From: Hymenoscyphus infarciens
Lineage: Eukaryota > Ascomycota > Leotiomycetes > Helotiales > Helotiaceae
Assembly: GCA_001414345.1 (NCBI GenBank)
Contig: LLCB01000115.1
Coordinates: forward strand, 1 to 64,000
Direction of reading: 5' to 3'
DNA length: 64,000 nt
Shown: one piece after another, positions 1-13,379 of the stretch
How positions within the stretch are numbered: the stretch's first letter is position 1
Layout of the letters: each line of letters begins with the position of its first letter
Position numbers and translations under genes: made by a program
Notes under the pieces: model-generated
Seen by the model: only the letters and a program-made list of their open reading frames with translations
Database searches by the model: none
Told to the model about the DNA's origin: nothing

Positions 1-286
1 TATTAATCTTATACTACTTATTAGGTAGTAGAAGATATATACTATACTAACTCCTAAAACTAGAATAATATATATAAAGCTTTACTTTAGTAAATATTAT
101 AATATTATTATATATTATAGTACTATTAATAGTTAATTATAGTATTCTATATTTATTATTAGTTTTTATTTAGTATTAGTTATAATATATATATTTAAAG
201 TTAAGAAAGAAGGTAGTCTTAGAAGGAAATCGGAAAGGATTACTAAGCAGGAAAACGTAACTCTAACCTATTAAAATAAAATAGAT

Positions 287-658
287 AGAAATTTTCTAGA
301 AAGCCTATCTTAAAGAGCGTATGATTTATAGTATAAAAGCTTATATAAAGTATTTTCTTAGTCTTAGTTTTATAGTACTTATAGAGTAGTATAAAACTAA
401 TCTATACTACTCTCTCTATTTTCAGTTTATAGAGAGGTGGTGTAACGCAAAATCTTGTCGAGAATAAGACTTAGAAATTTTCTAGAAAGCCTATCTTAAA
501 GAGCGTATAATTTATAGTATAAAAGCTTATATAAAGTATTTTCTTAGTCTTAGTTTTATAGTACTTATAGAGTAGTATAAAATGACCTATACTACTCTCT
601 CTGTTTTCGGTTTATAGAGGGGTGGTATAACGTAAAATCTTGTCGAGAATAAGACTTA
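287..658. repeat. 186-bp tandem duplication, possible copia LTR
   Basis: Two head-to-tail copies of a 186-bp unit (287-472 and 473-658) differ at only a few positions, several of them RIP-type. They lie immediately beyond the 3' end of the minus-strand copia RNase H frame, where its 3' LTR should be. On the minus strand the unit contains a GTTACACCACC motif. A matching copy at the element's other end was not found, so the LTR reading is an inference; the tandem repeat itself is plain. Confidence 0.8.
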
Positions 659-3600
659 GATAAGTTTTTTATAAGTCTATCTACTAATATATTATTTATT
701 AGTAAATAAGTAACTTAGAAAGATCTCTTTTAATACTTCTAATAAAGCTATATATTCTAGATATCTATATATTAAAGCTTTATAGATATTCTCTTATTTT
801 TTCTAGTAATTAATTAAATAGTTTATCAATTATTATAGAATATATTTTATATCTTATCTAAATTAAGCTATAGTTCTTTAAAAAGACGCTTTAATATTAT
901 TATTTCTATACCTAGCTACTTTACTTCTAAGAGCTTAGCTTCTATTATTAATATTATAATTATATCTTATTATAAAGCTCTTTAAGCTATAAGTCTACTA
1001 AATAATAATATTATATATCTATTAGAAGATCTTTAAGTTTCTAGATTATTAATATATAATACGTCTAAGATAAGTACTAGTTATATACCTCTAAGCTCTC
1101 TTCTATATATAATTCTTAAGAACCTTATTCTAAATAAGTATTAAATATACTAATCTATTATAGCTATATATTTATTATTTAGGTTAGTTAAGAAGTATAA
1201 AAGCTAGGAAGTAGTAAATATAATATCTAGTTATATTATAATTACTATATAAAGTACTAAACCTACCTTCTTCTAATAGAACTTTATAAACGTAGGTTTT
1301 ACTATTTCTTAATTCTTTTTTAGTTTATATATTAGAAGTAGTATACTTAAATAATCTCTATTAATAAGCTTAAATTATTTAGTAATTTATTTAATATATA
1401 TATTATAAGAAAGCTATATCTTTTTCTATACTCTATCTCTATAGACTTTTACTCTAAGATACTATTCTATATTACTAAGTAAGTATAGTTTATATAAAAG
1501 CTTTAGTTTATCTATTATAACTCTTATTATAGATACGTTATCTTAATAGTATATTATCTATATATTATCTATATAAAAGATTATAAAAACCTTTCTTAGA
1601 AGATCTATATAAATAAAAGGCTCTTCTAAATAGAGTATTAAGCTATATTCTTAAAGAGTAGTTATAAAGTATTTAAACTATAAAGCTAGAGAATCTCTTA
1701 ACTTATAAAGTACTCTATCTAATTTAATATATAGTCTCTCTTATTAATATCTATCTAGAAGTTAGTAAGCTACTAAAGGAGCTCTTATATTCTTTTCTAT
1801 ATTAATAAACGTGTTTATAATATTATATTACTTAATCTCTAAGTTAAATCTAGTAGCTATTACTATAGCTATTTAGAATAATCTTATTATAAATATAGTA
1901 GTATATATTAAAAGGATAGTATCTTCTTATTAGAGATTACCTCTTATTATAAACTAAGCTTAATATTAAATTAGATAGTTTATAAAGTTATATTTATATA
2001 TAAATACCTACTTTAGAGGTAATAGTTTTATTTTAATATTTTATCTTTTAATTATATACTAGTATTTCCTTTTCTCTAGATTCTTAATTTTAAACTCTAA
2101 ATTATCTTTAAAGTACTTACTAAGTAGATAGTTTATAAGTTCTCTTTATAATTTTAGCTCTTTTAGTAGTTTTAACTAATAAAGGCGTAAGTATCTAGGC
2201 TTTAAAAGCGTTTCTTCTTCTATTATTACTACTATAATAATATAGTAGATATCTTATAAGTCCTCTCTATTTAATACTATACTTTCTAATAAAGGCTAAA
2301 AAGTACTAAAGAAATAATTTAAATATTCTAGAATAGCTTATTAAAGCTCTATCTTAATTAATATAGCTAGTAGAGTAGAGATTATTATATTTCTAGTATC
2401 CTTCTCTTTAAGTTAACCTCTCTTACTCTTTCTTAATATAAGTAGATATACTTTCTTTATATACTCTTACTTTATCTTAAGCTCTTTTAGGTTTTTACTT
2501 TCTATATTTATTATTCCTTACTTCTTAGTTAACTTTATATTAGAAGTTTCTAGAACTAGTATATTAAGAGTTCTTTCTTATATACTACTTTATTATTAGA
2601 GAGACCTACTATCTTTATTTTATTAAAAGATTCCCTCTAATATTCTATTACTTATTCTAATTAGTAGACTACTTAAGCCTTCTATACTTTTAGTATTATT
2701 TTATAGTTAAGAGAATCCTATAAGTACTTATTAGAAGAGTCTTATAGTTTATTAGAAGATTCTTATATTTTACTTATTTTAAGAGCTTATAACCTATTCT
2801 AGTATACTTTTAGGTTTAGGTATTACTCTAAGTAATAAAAGTCTAAACCTAGAAGAGATTATATCTCCCTTTTCTAACCTTACTCTTAAGTTCTAGCTAA
2901 TTAAAGCTTTACTTAATATATTAGTAGCTTTAAGTAAGACATCTCTTACTAGTTTAGCTCCTAGTTTTAGTTTTTCTATACTCTCTATTTTATATATACT
3001 AATACTTTTAAGTAGAGCTTTAACGTTCTATTACTTCTACTTAACTATATACTATACTACTATATAAGTAATTATAATAGGTTATTATTCTACCTTTTTA
3101 TATTCTAGTATATAAAAGATTTCTTTATTAAATATAACGTTTTAAGTTATAATAGCTTAATTAAGCTATAAAACCTAGCTATAGTAGATATTTAATAAGA
3201 TATACTTAACTAAATAATCTATATAAGCTCTAGAATTAACTTTAAAAGCTCTCTTCTTAACTTCTTACTCTCTCTCCTTTTTTAGTAGATAAGCTCTAAA
3301 CCTATAGACGTAGATTCTATTCTAATCTAGTCTAAGGTCTTTTATTACTAAGTTCTTAAACTTTAGATTATATTAGTAGAAATAATTATTAAACTATAAT
3401 AGAAGTACTTTATTTAATATCTTAAACTTATTTCTTTAGTTAAGACTTATATTATAAAGCTAGATTCTAACTATAGTTAACTTAGTCTAGAGACGTTATA
3501 GTAAGTTAGTAGTAGATAACATTTTAATTAAGTATATAATTACTTCTTATTCTACTCTCTCTACTCTTCTATTTAGCTTATAAGTATAAGTTAGTATAAG

Positions 3601-6180
3601 CTCTAAGTCTATTCTAATTTCTATAGTCTATAAAGTATATTCTAAGGCTCTATATTATAGGATTACTAATTTATTATTATTATACTTAAGCTTATAAAAT
3701 AAAAGACTATATTACTATCTAATCTATCTTTTAAAGTTTTTAAGCTTTTTAAATACTATTTCTTCTCTCTTATTTATTATTATAAATCTAAAAAGCTTCT
3801 TACTATACTTCTTTTTTATTAAGAGGAGCTATTTAGCTCTATTATATCTAGTTAAGAGGTTAAATAGATTCTATAAGTATTACTAGAATAGTTATATACT
3901 CTTATTCTTAGAGATATATCTTAAAACCATATTCTAAATATAAGTAATAATATAGTATAAGTACTTTACTTATTTAATATTTATAATTTTTACGTTTCTT
4001 ACTAACTAGACTAGAGCTTTAAGAGCTTCTTATCCTAGATATCTTAATCTTTTATATTAAATTTCTACTAAATCGCTTCTTAGTCTAATATAGTCTCTTA
4101 TCTTCTTATAAAAGCGTTTATTAATCTTTTTAAAGAGTATTAGATATATTAAAGTAAATATAGCTTAAGGGTTTTAAAGCTTAGTATAGTTATTAATAGG
4201 GTTATATTTAAATAAGACTAAGTTTACTATATAAATTAAAGATTTAATAACTATACTATTCTCTATAGGTCTAAAGTATAGTAAATAGTTATACTTATTA
4301 TACTATACTCTAAATTCTCTAATATATACTTCTAAGATAATATTAGAATAAAAACTCTTAATAATAGTAATATTAGTAAGTATTAGATCTATAAAGTTAC
4401 TTTCTCTCTTACTTCTAAGAACGTTCTTTATAACTTATTCTACTAATTAGAATACTAGTCGTTTCTAATTCTACTATATTATTAGACTGTTTAAAGGTTC
4501 TTAGGATAAGTATATCCTTACTATTAATAAGATAAACTACTCTATAATTATTAAAGAGTATTAAATCTATAAAAGGATATCTAGTATATTCGGCTAAGAA
4601 AGCGTAGATTCTCTATTTTAGAGCTTAGTTTATTTTTTCTAGATTAGTTAGAAGTTCTAGAGATAAGATTATAATACTTATATTTCTAATAAGGTATTTT
4701 AATAACCTCTAAGTACTACTAGTAGAGCTTAAAGATCTCTTTTTAAACTTAGATTATACTATAAGGAACTTTTTAATTAGTTTCTTTTAAAGGTTTATCT
4801 AGAAAAGAGCTCTTAAATATTATATAATCTCTTTTAACTCTTTATTATCTAAGAGATTATTAAGAGTAGGATTATACTTTCTAATAAGTACGAATTCTAA
4901 GGTTTAGTAGTTAATAGGTTTCTAAAAGTATTCTTAACTAGTCTTATATAGATATTTCTTATTATTAGAACCTCTATTTTAGGCTCTATTCTTAGAATTA
5001 GATAGGTTATTACTTCTACCTCTAAGAATAGAGAATATTCTACTAGCCTTCTTACTAGTCTTTAATATAAGGTGTTTATATAAGATTCTTAAAAACATTT
5101 TAGTAAGATTATTAAGTAATATAACTCTTTTCTTAAGCTTTTTATTATTAATTAACTATATCTTTTAACTTATTACCTAGGTAGAAGTAATTTAGTAAAC
5201 TATATCTAAGAAGTCCTTTATTATAAGTAGGCTCTTAATCTTTAAAAGTTAAAAATTTTTTACTTAGTTATAGTAGCGTTTCTAGTTAAAGAACTAGTAA
5301 TTAGAGTTTATAGACTCTAATTTAGTTTAAGTAAGTATATTCTAGTATTCTATATATACTATATCTTCTACGCTTTCTAATATTAGTACTAAGTTACTTT
5401 TAAGCTTTTAAATTAGATCTTAGAGAGCAAATTTCCTAATATACCTAAGTAAAGATTAGACTTTTAAGAGTATAAACTCGTCTATAGTACTCTCTACTTA
5501 GGAGCTAACTTTATATATCTTATCTTATATAGTATAAAGCTTATTAATTTTAAAAACATATCTTTTAATATTATCTCTAAAGTCCTTTTTAATATTATTA
5601 GCTATTACTAAAAGAGGTAGTTCTAGTAGATCTCTTTCTATACGTTAAGCTACTAAGAGTATATCCTAGGCTTTATTTACTATAAGCTAGGCTTCTTCAA
5701 GTCTAATATTCTTATTAAGTATAACCTATTTAATTATAGAATAGAGTCTTTTAAGCTTATCGACGTTCTTAGCGTTAGAGCTATTTAGATCGAAGTATTC
5801 CTAGACTCTTTCTTAGTAGGTAATATAAAAGAAGCGGTTATACTATATAAGCTACGAGTTTTAGTTAGTAAAGAGGACTTTTTTAGTTAAGAGTAAGCTT
5901 ACTATTATAAAAGCAGTACTCTTAAAGAGAAGAGAAGGATAGATAAAAAGAAGATAAAGCTAATATAACTAGTATAGTAGAAGTAGTATTCTATCTACTA
6001 ACTAGGCTTATAACTATAGCGATTATAAAAGCTATATTAAAAGTATAGAATAAGTAAAGTAAAGTTAAAGTAGATGCTTAATTCCTAGAACTATAGAGGA
6101 GAGCATAAGGCTTTAAATACTATACTTCTCGCTTAAAAGGTAGAGATTATTAGATAATTCTTTATCTAACCTACCTTTGT
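659..6180 (-). mobile_element. RIP-degraded Ty1/copia retrotransposon
   Basis: Read on the minus strand with stops taken as Gln/Trp, the order is integrase-like sequence (about 4,750-3,500), reverse transcriptase (about 2,500-1,330) and RNase H (about 1,260-700). Integrase before RT is the Ty1/copia order. The RT box reads Y-I-D-N at 1,564-1,575 where the family has YVDD, inside a KVFIIFYIDNI context. The following RNase H region retains residues matching the copia sequence around its acidic residues and the terminal ADGLTK-like stretch. No frame is open. The 5' boundary near 6,180 is approximate and no 5' LTR was identified. Confidence 0.75.
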
Positions 6181-7807
6181 TCTATAATATAATATTTAAT
6201 CGTACTACTATTAATATTATTAGTATTTTAAGTAATATTATAATACTACTATAGTAGTACTAAGTTAATTAGATTTAAGCCTTTTATCTCGGATTTTAAA
6301 CTTATTTATTTTTAGCTTTATACTTTAGATTTATATAATATAATATATAACGTTAAAAGTATATATCTAAGTAACTATATTTATAGATCTATTTAAATAA
6401 AGTACTTTAAAAAAAGAATTAGATTAATAGCTTTAAAAATAGTCTTAAAACCTCTTATATAGCTTATATTTATAGAAGTAGCTTATATAAGATATAGAAG
6501 GTTTATCTTTAGGTTTTAATATACGAGTTTATTAAATAGTATACGATTAGTACTAATACGAGATTATATAAATAGTATAATATAGTAATTATATTAGATT
6601 TAAAAATAAATCTATATTATTAAATTATTCTAATAATATATTTATTTAAAATACTATAGTATCTTACTATAAGAATACTACTAGTAATACTATTTATTAA
6701 GAAACTTTAAATTTAAATAGAGTCTATAATTAGATAGTAGAAGATAGAAAATAAAGAGATAGAAAATAAAGAGCTAGATAGATAAATAGAAAGATATAAA
6801 TATAATAATACTATATTTACTTCTAGTATATTTATTATATCTAGTACTAAGTATACTAGCTAGTACTTTTATTATAACTAGTATTATAATAGAATATTTA
6901 AGAGTTAAATCTATTAGAAGTACTAGAAGTACTAGAATATATCTAGTATTTAAAGGTTTTTTATAATATATTTACTTTACTAGAAAGATATTAAGTATTT
7001 TCTTTAATTTAATCTTTAACTTCTAGCTAATTATATTATAAGCTTAATTACTTTTAGTACTATTAAGATTAAATAAGATAATAGTAATATAAGTAAGATT
7101 ATAAATCTTACTAATAATCTATAAAATAAGCTTACTTTACTATTTAATAATTTTCTTATAATTAACTAGTTATATTAAGCTAAATATTATAATTTAATTA
7201 ATAAATATAAATTAGTATACTAAATAATCTATATCTTAGTTTGAACTAGTAGAAGATTATTAGAGTAGTTTTAGCTAAGAAAAGTCTTTAAAAACTTTAT
7301 TTTAAAGTCTATATAAGTATAAACATTTAAATAATTAAACTATTTTACTTTTAGAAATATTATATTTTAAAAGAGTAGAAGAGAAGTGGTTTTCTTTAGT
7401 ATTCTAATATAAATAACTTTTATAAGAATAAATTACCTTTTAGTAAATATAGATATTACTAAAGCTAAAAAGATAATTATAAGATTTTATCTAAGAACTT
7501 TAAAAGCTTTAATAACTTAAGAAACTTAGTATATAAAAGTACTAATACTACTTTATTATAGAAGTAAAGTCTCTCTATTATTTAATAAGTAGAAATAAAT
7601 ATAAATTCGATTTCTAGATTTACTAAAATATTAGTAATACTATTATATTAGATATAGAAGTTATAATCTAAGATTAAATTAATCTCGTTTAAGTATATTA
7701 TATTAAGAATAAGAGAAAGTATATAAATTATAAAAAAGAGATAAAAAGAGCTAAAAAGAAAACTAGAAAAAAACTCTAAGCTGTTTTTATAAGTTAATCT
7801 AAGAAAC
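6181..7807. other. RIP'd DNA with a relative of the 45-kb TIR element
   Basis: About 6,185-6,720 is recognisably related to the TIR element at 45,239-46,009. Shared stretches include a block around 6,390-6,430 (atagatctatttaaat followed by an A-run) and the right-hand aatactatagtat block near 6,650. From 6,720 to 7,807 I see only AT-rich sequence without a pattern I can name. Confidence 0.5.
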
Positions 7808-8159
7808 TATAATAATACGAAATATATACTACTATAGAAGAGGTATATAAGAGTGCATTTAGTAGAATAATATACGTAGATACTAGGCTCTAATATAGAA
7901 GAAAAGGCTAAACTAGCCTTTTCTCACTCTAGGACAGTAGGTAGCTAAATATAAGAGATTAGACGATATAAAAGAGATATAAAACCAAACAACGACATAC
8001 GTCGGCTAATATAAAAGCTCGAACTCTACGAAGTATATCTAAAAGTCTAGACGTATATAACTTTTCTAAATTAGATAATATAAAGTAACAACTACTAAAA
8101 CCTTATATATATAGTATATACTATATAATCTCGGCTATATAGAATAGTATACTATTATA
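7808..8159 (-). repeat. Solo LTR (352 bp) with target duplication
   Basis: Begins TATAATAATACG and ends ACTATTATA, RIP-altered forms of TG...CA LTR ends. It is flanked by perfect 5-bp duplications GAAAC (7,803-7,807 and 8,160-8,164), so this copy alone is an LTR-LTR recombination remnant. It is related to the 334-343 bp LTRs of the element at 10,509-29,240, sharing the same first 26 bases apart from RIP differences. Orientation is assigned by that similarity. Confidence 0.85.
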
Positions 8160-8164
8160 GAAAC

Positions 8165-9087
8165 TTTCTAAGAAAAAGATTTATAAATTACTTTATAAAT
8201 AAGTATTTAAAAGAGATAAAAGAAGAACTCTTTTACTATTTAAAACATATATTCTATTATATAATTAATAAGAGTCTATAGAACTTTAATAGAGTATCTC
8301 TCTATTAAGAGTAATATTTACTTATATTAAGAAGTAGCTCTAGTAGTTTATAAAAGAAAATAGAAAAGAATATTTACTAGATTACTTTATTATTCTAAAG
8401 CTTCTAGAAATTATTACTAGTAATTTAAAAGAGGTTTTATAATATATAAGTACTAGATTAGTTTAAATATTTTATTTATAATATACTTAGCTTATAATAA
8501 GTACTTTTAATTTCTAAATTTAGTTTAAATATATCTTAGTATTTAAGATCGTAGTTAAAGAAGCTTTATAAAACTATTTTTATTTATTCTAGAAACTCTT
8601 TATAATAAACTCTCTAAAACTATGAATAATAACTTAAAACTATAAGCTAATTAATAGTATTCTAGTAATAAAGAACTTATATAGTTTTATTAGATATTAT
8701 AATATAATTAATTTTTAAAGCTAAGTTATTATATAAAACACTCTCTATAATAGTATGTTTTTCTTTAACTAAAAGAAACTAAATTTAAAAGCAAGCTTAT
8801 ACTAATTTATTAAATTCTATCTCTTTTTAAAACGTAATTATCTTATATTTTAATAATACTAAATCTTTAATTTTGTTACTAAGCTTTCTAGTATAATTAT
8901 TTATATTATATCTTATTCTATTAAGTAAAACGTTCTCTTCTTCTAGCTTAATACTTTTCATATAATTTACCTCTATAACTAGGCTTAATATATTATATAA
9001 TATATAAAAAGCTAGAATAATTTAAGTCTATACTTATATTTTAAAAGCTTATAATACTAAGACTACTTAAAGTTTAGCTTTTATTAT
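8165..9087. other. RIP'd intervening DNA, no identifiable gene
   Basis: AT-rich sequence between two solo LTRs. I see no retrotransposon domain in it, and it is not the interior of a short element, because each flanking LTR has its own target duplication. Confidence 0.6.
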
Positions 9088-9439
9088 TATAATAATACGA
9101 AATATATACTACTATAGAAGAGGTATATAGAAGTACGTTCAGTAGAATAATATATATAGATACTAGGCTATAATATAGAAGAAAAGCCTAAACTAGCTTT
9201 TTCTAACTCTAGAAGAGTAGGTAGCTAAATATAAGAGATTAGATAATATAAAAGAGATATAAAACTAAATAATAATATACGTCGGCTAATATAAAAGCTC
9301 GAACTCTACAAAGTACGTCTAAAAGTCTAGATATACGTAATCTTCCTAAATTAGATAATATAAAAAAATAACTACTAAAACCTTATATATATAGTATATA
9401 CTATATAATCTCGGCTATATAGAATAGTAGGCTATTATA
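9088..9439 (-). repeat. Second solo LTR (352 bp) with RIP-altered target duplication
   Basis: Same family and exactly the same length as the copy at 7,808. The flanks are ATTAT (9,083-9,087) and ATCAT (9,440-9,444). They differ by one CA-to-TA change, so they are best read as a 5-bp duplication ATCAT in which one copy was hit by RIP. Confidence 0.8.
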
Positions 9440-10508
9440 ATCATATTACGTAATATTATATACTATAAGCTAAAAGTCTCTTCTTTATTCTCTAATATTT
9501 ATTTATTATTAATAGCTTTCTTCTATCTCTTTAAATAGTTCTATATATTATAATATAGTACTAAATACTCTATAGATCTAAGAAAGCTATAGTTATCTAA
9601 AATATATTTATTTAAAAAGTATTTAGATTAGGAAGTAGAGTCTATTATACTAATCTTTTATTTTAAAAGTATATAAGTAAACTAAATTTTAAAGATATAT
9701 ATAATAGAAGTATTTTAGAAGAAATTATTTAATATATTTCCAAAAAGTAAGTTTTTATTAGATAATAGTATTATTAAGAGTTAAGTACTATTTATAGCTT
9801 CTAAGTAATTCTTAAACTTTAAGAAATTCTTATTATTATACTTAATTTCTAGAGATATTATTATTAGATCTAAGTATATAATAGTAGAATTATAAAAGCT
9901 ATGTTTTAAGAAGTACTTTATTAGTTTATAATAGAGTTATATATAACTTGTTTTAATACTTTTAATTAGTTAGATTAAAAAATTTACTTACTTTTAGTTT
10001 TATATATAAAAAGATTACTATATATAATATAAAAAAATACTAAGTTACTCTCTTATACTTATAACTCTTATAAGTATAAGCTTTAAACTAACGTTAATAG
10101 AGTAGTAGATTTATAGTAGAGTTATATTAGTACTAGTAGTAGTAGAGATCTAGGAATATATATCTATATATAAATAAAAGTTAAAAAGTAAAAGATTAAA
10201 AGAGTATATTATTTAATTTTAGTAGTATATATCTTAATATATATATTTAAAAGTATAACTAAAAGTATCTACTATAATATATACTAGCTAAACGTTAATA
10301 TATATTATAATATATATAAGCTAGATAAGCTCTAAAACAACGGCGATATAGATTTTAATATCTAAATTATATAAGTAGATATCTCGGCTATATATTTAGC
10401 TCTAACGTATATAGATTTTCAGTAAGAACCTTCTTTATTCACTTACTCTTTTCTTTTTTCTTCTTATATCTATATAAGTAAGTACTAACTTATATAATAG
10501 AGCGCTTA
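9440..10508. other. RIP'd DNA, no identifiable gene
   Basis: AT-rich spacer between the second solo LTR and the outer gypsy element. No domain, repeat or RNA gene recognised. Confidence 0.55.
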
Positions 10509-10842
10509 TATAATAGTACGAAATATATACTACTACTAAAGAGATATATAGAAGTACGTTTAAGATAGAATAATATATATAAATACTAGGCTCTAATATA
10601 GAAGAAAAGGAAAAACTATCTGTCTTTTATATTAAATATAAGTATCTATATATAAGAGGTTAGAAACTACTAAGTCCTAATAATAATAATAATAGAGATT
10701 TATCTAATATAGCTAGTACTAAATAATAGGAGCTAAAAAACTAAATATATAATATCTAAACCTTAATTTCTTTAGTACCTTTAATTATATAAGTATTAGT
10801 AGTTTTATAAATACTAGTAACTTAGAATCGTATACTATTATA
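10509..10842 (-). repeat. 3' LTR of outer gypsy element
   Basis: 334 bp, ends TATAATAGTACG and CGTATACTATTATA. It is RIP-saturated throughout, unlike the last 85 bp of its partner at 28,898-29,240. Confidence 0.87.
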
Positions 10843-12631
10843 GCTCTTCTCTTTCAAAAAGACCTATTCTAAGTCTTTAGCTAATAGTTAGTATAGTATT
10901 AGATTATCTAGAGTATTATTTGTTTATTTATTATAAAAAATATAACTTACCTACTATTATAGTATCTAGTAGTTAGACTAGTATTAGTACCTACTAGTAT
11001 TATAATTTATTAGATAATTGTTCTTTATATACTATTATATTCTTACTATTATTATATAGTATAATAGTAATTATTAAGTAATAAATAATAATTATAAAGT
11101 AATAAGTATTATTATAATTAGTATATTAATAGACGACTTCTCTCTAATTCTAACTTCTCTTCTTCTTTTCTTTTTATCTAAATAATATAAATAGTAAGAA
11201 TACTTTATAAATAAGTATATTCTTATATACTAACTTATCTCTAGAATATATAAATATATTATATATATATATATATAAAAGTAAGTCTTTTTCTTCTTAA
11301 ATAGACCTAATTTAAAGCTAACCTAATATAGTAAAATATCTCTCCTATATCTTCCTAGTATACTTCTAGCTACTTATTAAGTCTACTACGTTTAGTACTT
11401 TTAGATAAAATCTTAAAATAGAGATTATATATATACTTTTAAGAAGACTAAGTCGAAGAAGTATAGATACTATATAGAGTAGAATACTATATATATTCTA
11501 ATATATTTAATCTTAAATATATCTTAAATCTATTCTAACTTAGAATAGTTACTATAGTTTATAAGAAAGAAGTTTATAAGCTTTAGCTTAAGAAGAAGAA
11601 GAAGGAGATTAAGAAGACTACTAAAGCCTTAGATAAGACATTAGTTATTACTAGTATAGAGGTACTAAAGAATAGTTTAAAGATATAGTTTACTCTCTTA
11701 GAGAAGACTTAGACGCTTTATACTAAAGTTACTATAAGTATCTCTTACTAATTAAAGAAGTTTTAGTTACTAATATTTAATAGTTCTTATATAGTACTAT
11801 AGAGAGTAAGACCTCTATTTAAACCTAGGTTTAAGTCCTCTTTAAGACTTATTTAAAGAGTTTATAGACGTTCTCTTCTAAGCCTATTATAAGAGGTTAC
11901 TAAGATAAGAAGCGCTCTTATAAGAAGGAGATAGAGGAAGAGCTAATTTAGGCTCTTTACTCTTAAGAGAGTAGAGAGAAGGATAATAAGTTAAAGAAAG
12001 AAGAGGCTAAGATCTAGAGAGAGTTAGTAGACTCTATTTTAGTAGTAACTTAGTCTTAGTTCTTTACTTTATTAACTTTAAATATTCCTACTTATTAGTG
12101 TTTTTCTATTATAAGTTCCTTATTAAGAGTAACTAGAATTAGAGAGTATTAATAGAGTTTTATATATTAACTCTCTTATTTAATTCTTATCTAATTCTTA
12201 TATATTAATCTGTTTAAATAAGAGTTAAAGTAGTTCTAGCTCTTCTAAATATTTAGTAGAAAGTCTCTTAAATAATATAGTAAATCTTAAAAATTATTTA
12301 TAAGATATTAAGTAGAATCTAAATTATATCTAATATATTTTACTTAGTACTATAGCTATCTTTTAAAAAGTCTACTATTAAGTATTTCTTATACCTCTTA
12401 TTCTTATATATCTTAGATAATATCTAGTAAAGGATTTAAAGCCTCTTATCTTAATAAGAGAGTATTTAGATTCTTTAAAAGTATATTAAAAGTAAAAATA
12501 TTATAAATTAATAAGTCTTTTAGAAGTTTTAGCTTATAGAAGTGTCTTATATAATCTAATATTTTAAAAGGTCTTATCTATTATTTAATAAGCTTTTAGC
12601 TAGAATAATTTATCTTAAGATTTTTAGTAGA
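10843..12631. other. 3' internal part of outer gypsy element
   Basis: Lies between the outer element's 3' LTR and the nested element. It begins with the minus-strand polypurine tract. A purine-rich, Lys/Glu-coding stretch can be read on the plus strand at about 11,300-12,100, but I do not recognise a family. It could be an element-specific extra segment or a further insertion. Confidence 0.5.
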
Positions 12632-12822
12632 TATAATAGTCCTAGTCATATACGTCACTTACGTAACTAGGTTATTCTAAGGCTTTACTAAGGCTTCGCT
12701 TAATATATATAAATAAAGCTAGAGTGTCTATACTCTTCGCTTTTCTCTTTAGTTTAGTTTTTCTTAATATTAGATACTATTCTATAAGCACTCTCTTTAT
12801 ATATTTATAAAGAGCTATTATA
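12632..12822 (+). repeat. 5' LTR of inner gypsy element
   Basis: 191 bp, beginning TATAATAGTCC and ending GAGCTATTATA. Nearly identical to the 3' copy; most differences are C/T or G/A. Confidence 0.9.
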
Positions 12823-13379
12823 CTAAAACTAAACTCTCTCTCTTTACCTAGGAAGGCTTTTACTAATATCTTAATAATAATATATATATTTACTTATATT
12901 AAATCCTCTAAATCTACTATTCTTCTCTATAAAGCTAAACTTATTTACGTTAAGTAGTAAGGTCTAGCGTTCTTCTATTAGCCACGTCGAGTCCTTTAAA
13001 GAGCTAATCTCTCTTTCTCCTTCTATTAACATTATATTCTAATCTAGCTTAAGAACTCAACTTACTAAAACATATATACTAGCTATTACTATACTACTAC
13101 TACCTCCTCCTACTAAGATAACTACTAGTTTCTTATAGTATAAGATCTCTAAATTACCTCTGTCTAACTCTACCTTATAATAAATCCTTAAAGTAATAAC
13201 CTTATTAATAAGTAAAGTTTATAAACTTAAAGTAAATACTTTAAATATAGCTAGTACTTCTTATTAATATACCTCTACTTAGTTATAAACTCTTAATATA
13301 ACTTATTCCTCTTTTATAGTTCTATTATTAAAGAAGATAAGTAGAATAACTAATTCTTACTAATTTATTATAAAAGACG

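Noticed and set aside
7808..9439. A short LTR retrotransposon with 352-bp LTRs and a 0.9-kb interior
   Set aside because: Each LTR is flanked by its own 5-bp target duplication and the interior has no element features, so two solo LTRs explain it better.
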